From NCBI RefSeq assembly GCF_040807025.1, contig NC_090946.1, positions 3,948,001 to 4,012,000 on the forward strand: DNA of 64,000 bases, read 5' to 3'. This stretch comes from Struthio camelus (lineage: Eukaryota; Chordata; Aves; Struthioniformes; Struthionidae). The notes under the pieces are model-generated. The model was not told the DNA's origin. It did no database searches and saw only the letters and a list, made by a program, of their open reading frames with translations. Positions 34,278-43,495 of this stretch are shown here, piece by piece; within the stretch, counting starts at the first letter, position 1; each line of letters starts with the position of its first letter. The position numbers and the translations under genes are program-made.

Positions 34278-34749
34278 GACGAGGGGCCGCCGGGGGAGCC
34301 CTGGGCTTGGAGGGTGGCAGGAGGCTGTGTGGTGGTGACGAGGGGCCGCCGGGGGAGCCCTGGGCTTGGAGGGGGTCAGAGGGCTGCGTGGGGGCGACGA
34401 GGGGCCGCCGGGGGAGCCCTGGGCTTGGAGGGTGGCAGGAGGCTGTGTGGGGGCGACGAGGGGCCGCCGGGGGAGCCCTGGGCTTGGAGGGGGTCAGAGG
34501 GCTGCGTGGGGGCGACGAGGGGCCGCCGGGGGAGCCCTGGGCTTGGAGGGTGGCAGGAGGCTGTGTGGTGGTGACGAGGGGCCGCCGGGAGAGCCCTGGG
34601 CTTGGAGGGGGTCAGAGGGCTGCGTGGGGGCGACGAGGGGCCGCTGGGGGAGCCCTGGGCTTGGAGGGGGTCAGAGGGCTGTGTGGTGGTGACGAGGGGC
34701 CGCTGGGGGAGCCCTGGGCTTGGAGGGGGTCAGAGGGCTGCCTTGGGGA
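34278..34749. repeat. 59-bp minisatellite, eight units, TMEM138 intron 1
   Basis: Units start GACGAGGGGCCGCCGGGGGA at 34278, 34337, 34396, 34455, 34514, 34573, 34632 and 34691. Two variants differ in the second half (GGGTGGCAGGAGGCTGTG versus GGGGGTCAGAGGGCTGCG), and the first six units alternate. The array is G-rich on the transcribed-sense strand. The 59-bp period keeps all frames cycling, so a 441-aa open frame here is an artefact. Confidence 0.96.
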
Positions 34750-35714
34750 GAGGGGGATAACCCCTGCATGGCAGCCAGGCATCTGCCTTACCTGTGCTCC
34801 TTGGGGACAACGTGCTGCTTTCTCAGAGCAGTGCAGGCCCTGGCCTGGCTGTCAGCGATGGGAAAGCCGTGCAGGAGGGCTGTGTCTCCTTGCTCAGCCC
34901 CAGTCAGCCCTGCTGTTTGGCGTGTCCTTTCTGACCAGCCACCTCAGACTGGGTGCAGGGTCCAGGAGCGGGGCAAAGGAGAGCGATGCTGCGTCGCAGC
35001 ATGCCCAAACCTGCTCCCATAGCACGGCCTGCCCAGGCCTGCCCATGAGCTGGTGTGCAGCTTTGGCGTGTGGCTTCCACTCACTTGTCCACCTTGACAA
35101 GTGTAAGCAACCTGCCTGGACTGTCCTCCTGTCTCTGCCCCGGGACTCATGCATCTTCCTCATCCCTGAATTTCTTTCCATCTGTTCCCTCAGGTTAGGG
35201 GCTGCTGTAAGGCTTAAGAGTGCGAGAGAGAGATTCAATCTGAGTCTGCTGCACGGTGAGAGACAAAAGGGGGGAGACAGCTTATTCATAAGAGCCCCAG
35301 CTTGCAGAATAAAGGCAGGAGGATGGCTCTGCATAGGAACCTGCAGGCCTCGCTGCTTGGGGTAGAGAACTGGCAGTCTCATTGCTACATATGTGCAACA
35401 TAAGAGGAGCCAGGCAGGTTGTTCCCTGAGCTGGGCCTGGCTGCAGAAGCACAGAAACCAGCAGGCTCCTTTTTGGATTTACTCTGGATTTTCTCACTGT
35501 GGGGATCAGGAAGAGTTGGATTCTGTGTCAGTTGTGGCGTTTGTGTCTGGCCCTGCTGAGCTATACCCTCTGCTCCCCTTCCAGGCCCCAGGTGCTGGCT
35601 GTAGGGAAAGGCTGTGGTACGAGAGGTGACGCTGAGCCCCTCGGCTCCAGAGCATGAGCTGGCCTTGTCACTTGGGATGCCGGGGCTGAGGGCTTGTGCC
35701 CCTGGGAAAGGAAG

Positions 35715-37997
35715 ATGCTCCAGACCAGTAATTACAGCCTGGTGCTGTTCCTGCAGTTTCTGCTGCTTTTCTACGACCTGTTTGTCAACTCCTTCTCTGA
35801 GCTGCTCCGCACAGCTCCTGCTGTCCAACTTGTCCTCTTCATGTGAGTGCCAGGCAGACCTAGAGGTGTGAGCGGGGGACAGGAGGGCTGGGGTCTCCCG
35901 TACCACAAGGGTGCTTACAACCTCTCTCTCCTCCTGCAGTATCCAGGACATTGCCATCCTCTTCAACGTCATCATCATCTTTCTCATGTTCTTCAACACC
36001 TTCGTCTTCCAGGCCGGTCTGGTCAACCTCCTCTTTCACAAGTTCAAGGGGACCATCCTCCTGTCAGCGGCCTACCTGGCACTCAGCATCTCTTTCCATG
36101 TCTGGGTCATGGTAGGCTGAGAGGGGTCCTGGGCTGCCAACTTTCCCCAGAGGACATGCAGACAGGGCACTGGTCCCCTTGCTTTGCTGGCCACAACCCC
36201 TGGCTCCCCTCAGCCCCTCTCCCACATGCTGGGCATCAGTGGAGGGCCAGAATCTCCCCCTGCACCTTTTGTCCTGCACAGTTTGGAAACAGCTGCTCCC
36301 CCGGGGGATTTGGGGAAGACTTAGCCTGCCTGTGTGAGCAGCTTTTCAGTAGGTGGGTGAGTGTGTCCAGGAAAGCTCTCTGCTCCCAAGAGGGCAGTGA
36401 AGGCAGGAGCAGTGGGGAATTTAGCTGTAGAGATGGGAGAGGTCTTCTCTCAGCCTCTGGCATGACTCCCCCTCCTCACTGCTCCTTGTCCCCCTGCAAT
36501 TGCGCATGTGCCCCGGCCACGGTTTTTGGGCTTGTAGGCTGCAGCAGTGACGCAGCAGATGTTCCTGGGCCGTGCTCAGCCCAGGAGGCAAAGAGAGGTC
36601 ATTTGAGAGGCAGGCACTGAGCTATGAGAAGCAGGGACTGGCCTCACAGTCTGCTCAGTACTTGCCCTGACTGGAAGGGAGCTGCCACATCCCAGCCCCC
36701 TCCCTGGTTGACCTGCTGGACAATCCTCTTTCCCCATGGAAAGCCCCCTGGCTCTGGCGCTGCGCTGGCACACACTGCTCTGGGTAATCCCCAGCCTGAA
36801 GGCCGTGACAGCAGCACCTTGTATTACCTGGGATTAATCTCCAGCAAATGCCAGCGCTCAGAGGCTGGCTGCAGCCCCCCATCCGCTGGCATCAGACAGC
36901 TCAGCAAGCTGTAAGGGTTCCCTGCTCATCTGAGAAGCATCTTTCCCTTCTGTCCCTGGCCTTAGCGCTCCCTTGTCCTCTGCCCCAGGCACCAGACCCC
37001 AAAAGTAGCAACCCACAACCCCACCTGGCCCCTGAGTACCCCCCTGCGTAGCCCCAGCTATTCTGGGCGTGGGGCAGGGACAGTGCCCCAGCTCCGAGGG
37101 TGCCACCCCCACCCCGCTACCAGAGCGCTATGGTGCCGAGGATAGTAAGCGCTCAAGGGGTGGGAGCTGCCCGAGTGTGCAGCCGGGCTTGCGCTGCCCA
37201 CACACCACCCGGGCAGGGGATTGACAGGGATTTCCTGGGATCTGAAGTCTGAAGCTAGAATAGGTCCTGGCTCGCTGTCTAAATCCCTTGAGCTGCTTAA
37301 CCTTTGGGGTAGGGCGCTGCTCCCGGCTGCACGCTGTCTCTCGGAGTCAGCCACCGTGCCCACGGGTTCTTGCCCAGGCAGAGAAGGATCTCGTTCTCCC
37401 CTGGTGGGGAGAGCCTCAAGGCAGCCACGGTCCGTAGGGTGCAGGGACAGCCTTCTCCTGCTGGCGTTCCCAGGGCACCGTGCTGGGGGAGCTAAAGGTG
37501 CAGGGTGCTGAACTCTCCCCGTCCCCAAGCAGTAATGCAAGGGTTATTTCTTGGCCCTGACGCCCCACACATTTGTCTGTCTGCCTCAGAACCTGCGGTG
37601 GAGAGAATCCAGCCGTTTCGTGTGGACCGAAGGCCTGCAGACGCTTTTTGTCTTCCAGAGATTGGGTAAGGGCTCACCTTCTCAGGGTGCTGCCTGCCTC
37701 ACTGGCCATGCTGGGACAGCCCACAGCAGCCCTGGCATCCATGTCAGGGTGGTTGTGGGGGTCCTGTACCATCAGCGGAGGCCCCTGGACCGCCTCTGGG
37801 AGCGTGTGTGACGTAACTCCTCAGGGAGGGAGGTGGGGGTGGATGTTCCTGCCCGCCTGGCCCTCACCTCCCTCTCTCCACCAGCGGCTGTGCTTTACTG
37901 CTACTTCTACAAGAGAACCGCGGTGCACCTGGGCGACCCCCTCTTCTATCAGGACTCGCTGTGGCTGCGCAAGGAGTTTGCTCAGCTCCGTGGCTGA
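35715..37997 (+). CDS. TMEM138: Transmembrane protein 138 (ciliogenesis), 4 coding exons
   Basis: TMEM138 is a four-helix membrane protein needed for primary cilium formation; human mutations cause Joubert syndrome. Coding exons: 35715-35842, 35940-36111, 37590-37665, 37885-37997. They total 489 nt and 162 aa, identical in length to human. The protein starts [20 protein letters not shown] and ends [11 protein letters not shown]. Conserved blocks include [37 protein letters not shown] and [10 protein letters not shown]. Hydrophobic segments are visible at about residues 8-28, 39-60, 78-98 and 118-138. Exon 1 is non-coding and ends at 34065, so most of the 5' intron is the 59-bp array plus about 0.9 kb. 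TMEM216 follows in tandem. Confidence 0.97.
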
Positions 37998-38403
37998 CAG
38001 CTCTGCTCAGGCTTTCGGCTGCCTGTTGCCTCATCTCAGCATGCGCAGGCAGCTCCCGGGGTGAGCAGCGCCCTTGCACGCAGGATCAGCGTTTGCCCAT
38101 GCCAGCTCTCCTGGGGTTCCTTCCATTCCTCCTCGTCTGTGGGCCCAGCCGCTGCCTTGCCAGGGATGGAGCCAAGAGGCCAGAGGGCTTGTCCAGGCCC
38201 TATGACTCCAGTCCAGACACATTCCTCCTCTTCCTTCTCTTCCTCCTTCTGGGGACCCATCCTTCCACCTGCTCCAGTGTGGCTCATGCTCCGGCAGCAG
38301 CAGGAGCTGCAGGATGCACGCTGCGGGCCCAGCCGTGCAGCAGGAGGGCTCTATCCCGGCATTACATCCCCTGCTGGGACTTAGTTTTTGTAAATTATAA
38401 AGA

Positions 38404-38409
38404 AATAAA
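38404..38409 (+). terminator. TMEM138 poly(A) signal
   Basis: AATAAA about 410 bases past the stop codon, followed by TTGGCTGTGTTTTCC and further TG-rich sequence (GTGTGTCTGTGTGC), a typical GU-rich downstream element. Confidence 0.85.
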
Positions 38410-39166
38410 TTGGCTGTGTTTTCCAGCGGCTGTCGTGTGTCTGTGTGCTGCGGGCACCCCCAGGCCGCTCCTGCTCTTTTCTTGGACTGCGATGCCGTGT
38501 TGACAGCAAGCTTCCTTGAGTGACTGTTCTGGAGAGAACTGAACCAATAATGTTATTTACTCATTAGCAGGCCCTAGCTAGCTAGGCAGTGTGTTTTCAG
38601 TCACAAAACTGGGACTGTTTTCACCTTGCATCACCTCTCAGTGTCATGCAGGCCACTGGTCCCAACTGGGGATGCTCAGACTGAGGTAGAAGCAGTGGGG
38701 GCTCTGGGTGGCATGGGTTTATCCCCGAGCTGCGTTGGGCAGAGGGAGGAGGATCGTTCATGCAGTGCATAGGTGAGAGCTGGTGAGATGTGAAAGAGGG
38801 GGAGCGGAAGAGCAGGTTCCCCGTGTCCCGGTTGGGGACAAGGGCTGCAGGACATACGAGAAGGGCAGTGGCTCTGGGTGGCCAGGGGGAACATGGGAGC
38901 CAGCAGCTCACCCGTGAAAGCACAGTTTCCCTGCCAGTCTTTGGACTTCGGTAGGAAGCGCTTGAACAGAGGGAGCGCTGGAGCGGGGCCGCGGCTCCTG
39001 GTTCTCTGCCGCGAGCAGCCGCCGGCGCCGCGGCGAGCCCGCCGGGCCGGGGCCGCGAACCGGCGTCTCGGAGGTCCCCCAGTCCTCCCCGGCCATAGAG
39101 GGGGCGGCGAGAGCGGCCTGGCGCATGCCCCTCCGAGCGCTCCCGGGAGTGAGGGCGGCTGTGGCG
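38410..39166. other. Short TMEM138-TMEM216 intergenic region with CpG promoter
   Basis: The first ~500 bases hold nothing recognised. From about 38960 the DNA becomes CpG-rich (GCGGCTCC, GCCGCGAGCAGCCGCCGG, CGGCGTCTCGG) and forms the TMEM216 promoter. No TATA box is seen. Confidence 0.5.
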
Positions 39167-39191
39167 GTCTCCATGGAGATGGAAGATGGCG
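39167..39191 (+). promoter_or_regulatory. X-box-like palindrome plus YY1-like motif at TMEM216 start
   Basis: GTCTCCATGGAGAT (39167-39180) contains the perfect 12-bp palindrome TCTCCATGGAGA and fits the X-box left half GTYNCC with the AT spacer. It is followed by GAAGATGGCGCC, YY1-like. The 22 bases 39170-39191 are identical to those in TMEM138 exon 1. Here the ATG of the YY1-like part is the TMEM216 start codon (39186). The upstream ATG at 39173 is in another frame and soon stops. Confidence 0.6.
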
Positions 39192-40341
39192 CCCAGGAGT
39201 GAGTGCGGGGCCGGGCTGGGCCCGGGCGCCGGTGGGTGCGGCGGGAGCCGGGGACAGCGGGGCTGGGGGAGGCGGGAGGCGGCGGCGGGAGCCGGGGGCA
39301 GCGGGGCTGGGGGAGCCGGGGGGCGGCGAGAGCCGGGGGCAGCGGGCCGGGCCGCCCCCGCCGACGGCCGGCGTCTGCTCGCAGGCCGGCAGCGCTCCTC
39401 GGTGCCGCTGCAGATCCTGCTCTTCCTCAACGGCTGGTACTGCGCCACTTACTTCCTCCTGGAGGCCTTCATCTTCGTCTACAAGGGTGAGCCCGGCCCC
39501 CTCCCCGCCCCCCCGGCCCCCCCCTCCGTCCCCGAGGGCGGTGGCGGCCCACCCGCGGCCGTGCCAGCCCTGAGGGCGGCGGTGGCTGTGCCCGCAGTGC
39601 TGCTGTTGCCCTACCCCTCCGCCAACCTGGCGCTGGATGTGGTCATGCTCTTCCTCTACCTGGGCACTGAGGTCACCCGCATCTTCTTTGGTAAGTCCTG
39701 GGGTAAGCAGGCGGTGGGGGCCTGGCATGGGCGGCTGGGGCGCTCCAGCCTTGCACACCTCCAGGGCCCAAGCCCACGGTGGCTGGTGTTTGCTCAGGAC
39801 CCCAGCAGGAAGTGCTGGGGCTGCAGCAGAACCATTTGCTGTGTCCCCCACGGCGGGGTCCTGGCCACAGATGAGCATGGACCCCGCTGGGAGCCTCAGT
39901 ACCCTTGTGCTGCATGAGGTAGAGGTGAGGCCACAGTAACGTTGCGCTGTGCAGGCTCAAAGGGCAACCTGTGCCAGCGGAAGGTGCCGCTCTCCATCAG
40001 CTTGGCCCTGACCTTCCCGGCGGCCACGATGGCGGCCTACTACCTGCTGCTCCAGACCTACGCCCTGCGCCTGGAAGCCATCCTCAACGCCATCCTCCTG
40101 GTCTTCTATGCTGCAGAGCTGCTGCTGGGCATCCTCACGCTGGCCTCCTTCTCCAGGTAGTGCTGCAGCTGGAAGCCTGGCCACGTGGTGCAAGGAAGGA
40201 AATAACCTGCCCCCCAGCCCGGCACGGTGGGAACCAGGCAGGGCGAGCTGTGGGGTGCAGCCCCCGCCCTAGCCTGGGGGCCTGCTGCTGCCTGCTGACC
40301 CAGCCCCATCTCCCCTTCTCTGCAGCACGGATTCGTACTGA
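39186..40341 (+). CDS. TMEM216: Transmembrane protein 216 (ciliary transition zone), 5 coding exons
   Basis: TMEM216 is a tetraspan protein of the ciliary transition-zone tectonic/MKS complex; human mutations cause Joubert and Meckel syndromes. Coding exons: 39186-39198, 39385-39486, 39598-39690, 39955-40156, 40326-40341, total 426 nt or 141 aa. It starts MAPRSRQRSSVPLQILLFLN, matching human MAPRGKRLSSTPLEILFFLN. Conserved blocks are NGWYCATYFLLEAFIF, LPYPSANLALDVVM, GNLCQRKVPLSIS and YYLLLQTYALRLEAI. The last exon adds TDSY after SFSS. Retaining the final intron would end the protein at once as SFSR, because the donor AG|GTAG contains the stop. Human has a similar pair of ends. The start was chosen for conserved MAPR. 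Confidence 0.96.
39241..39350. repeat. Short G-rich tandem repeat, TMEM216 intron 1
   Basis: About three imperfect copies of GAGCCGGGGGCAGCGGG with the extension GCTGGGGGAG, spaced roughly 41-45 bases. It is G-rich on the sense strand and fills most of the 186-base first intron. Confidence 0.75.
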
Positions 40342-40794
40342 GGGCCAGCGCAACACGGTACGATGCCATTCCCGAGCGGCACAGGTACAAGGGACGGCAG
40401 GAAGCCCGCAGCCATGCTGACAGCTCCGTCGTCCAGCCCACACCCTACCCCCAGCTGGCCGTGGTGGGAGGGACAGAGATGTGCTGCCGGGCTGGCCCCG
40501 CTCCGGCGCGGTCGGGGCGCTGGGCCGAGCGCACGTTGGCGTCGGCGGGTGTCTGTGGCTCAGCCTGTGCCAACGGGCAGCTGCGGGGCAGGGCAGCCTC
40601 CACCCTGCGCGTTCCCCTCTACTCTGCCTGCAACACGTGCAAGTAACTCGCTGGGCAGCACCCGCCCTGCTGCCGTCTGGGACTCCAGCTCCACGTAGCA
40701 GGATCCGGACCCCTGGGCTTGTGACACGCAGGTCAGTTGGAGATACGGAGAATTACTTTTTCTACTGCAACCTCAGAATAATTTACTATTTTCC

Positions 40795-40800
40795 AATAAA
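40795..40800 (+). terminator. TMEM216 poly(A) signal
   Basis: AATAAA about 455 bases past the stop codon, in an A/T-rich pocket (TTTTCCAATAAATATTTATT), followed by GGTGCCTGGGCATGT. Confidence 0.85.
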
Positions 40801-41374
40801 TATTTATTTTTACCTGGTGCCTGGGCATGTAGCTTCCCCCAGGGCTGTTTGGAGCCAGCGCAGGGGGCAGAGGGGCTGCACTTGCCTGCGTGGCCACATG
40901 CCGGCAGAACCAGTGCAGGAAGCCCTCACGCATGTTAGAGGTCAGGTACCGGTGGAGGCCAGGTACCGCTCTGCCTGCCCTTCTGGTAGCCCCAGCGCAT
41001 CTGCCTCCGTCGCTGGCACCGGCAGCTCCAAGAGCCCTGCTCCGCTCTCGCCACTTGCCAGGAAGCAGCAGTATGAGTCATTCTGGTCCTCAGCTGCACA
41101 AATAAGCCAGGCCTGGGGAAGGCTGTGCCAGGGCCTGCATTAGCAGGGAGCTGTGCTCACCCCCGCCCCCCCCAAAAATCTCTGAGCCTGCCACCAGCAC
41201 CCACCTGTGTGCACAGAGCACCCGAGGGAGTCTCCCAAGCTGCCCTTCCCTCCCCTGCAGCCTTGCACTGCACAGGGTCCATAAAACACCCCCTCTATTA
41301 TTAGAACTTGTTACAAAGGAAACCCAGAAGAGGAGCCATATAGCACCATATAAAAGATTGACAATGTCATCAAG

Positions 41375-41380
41375 TTTATT
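41375..41380 (-). terminator. CPSF7 poly(A) signal
   Basis: AATAAA on the minus strand, 2.1 kb past the CPSF7 stop codon and about 575 bases from the opposed TMEM216 signal. Confidence 0.65.
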
Positions 41381-43495
41381 ACACAATTTCCAACCTATCA
41401 GAAAGACAAACAAATCTAGTCACTGCGAGCAGGAGGGGCAGCGCCTCGCTGGGTGGTTAATCGGGGTTTGCTCTGCACTTTTCCCCACTATTCAGAAAGA
41501 AACTAAAAATTTGTGTTATTAAGTAAAAAACAACTCTCCCGCTGTGTGCTCCCCTGGCACTCACCCTCTTAGCCGGCGCCTCATGGTACTTTATACATTT
41601 TTTTTTTTTTTTGGTGATTTCTCTTTAAAAAGACCTCCAGAGCCAGGTTTCTTCACGTCCAGCCACAGTTCAGAGGAAGATGCCACCCAGCCAGCAGCCC
41701 TGTGGGCTGGGCACCCTGCCCTGGAAGTCACCCTGTGTCCTTGGCTCGCCCCCACCCTCTTAGCCACTCCTTCAAAGCCGTTGCCCTCAGGCCTGGAGCC
41801 CGGCACACAGGCTCCGCTGGAGGGGACGCGTGCTGGCGCAAGTGCCGTGTGCTGAGGGTCACGCTGCCTCTGTGGCCCAAGCACTGCTGCTGGAAGGGCG
41901 CAGTGCCATGGAGACTTCTGCCCCAGCTCAGAACTGCAGTTCTGCGCCACTGCCATCTGCGTGCTGCTCGGCCCAGCCCCCTCAAGCACCACCCAGGCCC
42001 CGAAACACCCCCGGCAAGGGGAACATGGCTCCCTGCCACCCCCTACCCAGCTTGCGACCGTTGGGCAGAGCCAGGGTGCCATCGTGCACAGATCAGCTGT
42101 GCCGCATCGGGTGTGGAGCTTTCCTTCCCCTGGTTACCAAAGGGCAGTGGGAGAACGCAGAACTGGAGATGGGAAAGGGACAGTCCCAGGCACCAGCCAG
42201 CACCCACTACCACCCAGGAGGGACACGCAGCCCCCTGAGGCCAGCTGGGCAGGCAGGCAGCTCCAGCCCACCCTGGCACCAGCTTGTTGGGGCTCTGCCT
42301 CCATCGCTTCCTCTAAAACAAGGAAGGCTCTGCAGGGAGGCCTCTGCTGGGTGCCCAAGAGCCAGAGCTGTTGTGTGAGCCAGCGGCTGTGAGCCGGCAG
42401 GGGAGGGAGGGCAAAAGGAGGCGGTAAGCCCCGGCCCAGCTCCAGCCCCCGTAGGGGACGGGATTCTCCAAGCACGCTGCCCAGAGCAGCCAGGCAGACC
42501 GGAGAGGGCGAGGAAGGCAGCAGGGAGCAGAGGGCATCAACTGCATGCTCTCTCCTTCAGAGGAAAGGAAAGCGTGAGTACGGAGCGGTGTCCTGCAGGC
42601 TGGAGCAGCCCGCGATGGGACTGCTGGGGCGATGAAGACAGAAGCCTGCCCTGGCAAGGTGAGAAGATGGTGCGCAGCAGAAGACCCCATGCTGCTTCCA
42701 GCGCGCCTAGCCGAGACATCGGGTCAGGAGCTGCGCGCCCCACGCCCCCGCACTGAGCACATATAGGGGGGATCCGTCCCCTTCCAACCACCCCAGGAGG
42801 GCAATAGGGAGGAAAGGGCTCACAAACCTCCCTCCATGGAAAAAAAGCACCATTTCTCTTTGGGTCCGAGTATCCATGGAGTAGAGTGGTAGCTGGGCCC
42901 AGTGGCCGAGGCACAGGCGTTCCCTGGCTCCACGGCTTCCAGCCTCTCCCCAGGAAGCAGAAGCAGCAGTGAGGGCGGGCAAGGGCTCAGGCCCCAAGGC
43001 CACGAGGTGTCAACGCAAGTCCCATTGGGGGCACAGCCTGGCTTTCCTTGGGCGCCCGGAGAGAGCTGGGGGTGGCAGGGAAGGGGTGGGGGTGGAGCGG
43101 CATCAGTTGTGTAGTCCTGGTCGAGGTGAGGAGATACGAGTCCATTAAAAACCACTTACTGCCAAACTCCTGTAGGGACAGAGGAGAGGAACAGTGAGAG
43201 CAGCACCAGGCAGCCCCAGCCCCGCACTGCTGTGCCCAGCTGGAAGCAAAGTCTTTCCCCGTCACCTTGCCCCTCTAACACCCTTCCTGCTAGTTCGGTA
43301 CAGCCAGGCAGGGAACGCTGGAGATCCCACACCCCCTTGCCATTCCCCAGCTGGTCCATAGGGAAGGGAAGCTGGTGTCTCGGGCATGAAACCAATAGCG
43401 CTTGGTGGCCAGTGTTTGCCTCAGGGGTGTCCCCAGGCCAGCAGCCAGAGCGTGCGGCACAGGTGGGTAAACATCCCAGTGCCAGCTCACCTGTC
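41381..43495 (-). other. CPSF7 3'UTR with a probable 3'UTR intron
   Basis: Five bases after the stop codon the minus strand has a strong donor, ACAG|GTGAGC (exon end 43491). A matching acceptor, TGTCCCTACAG, sets a next exon at 43169. This suggests a ~320-base intron in the 3'UTR, close enough to the stop not to trigger decay. A T-run on the plus strand lies at about 41597-41613. No other gene was seen in this stretch. Confidence 0.5.

Noticed and set aside
34040-35365. 441-aa plus-strand frame starting at the TMEM138 X-box ATG
   Set aside because: It runs through the 59-bp tandem array and intron sequence and does not join the conserved TMEM138 exons.
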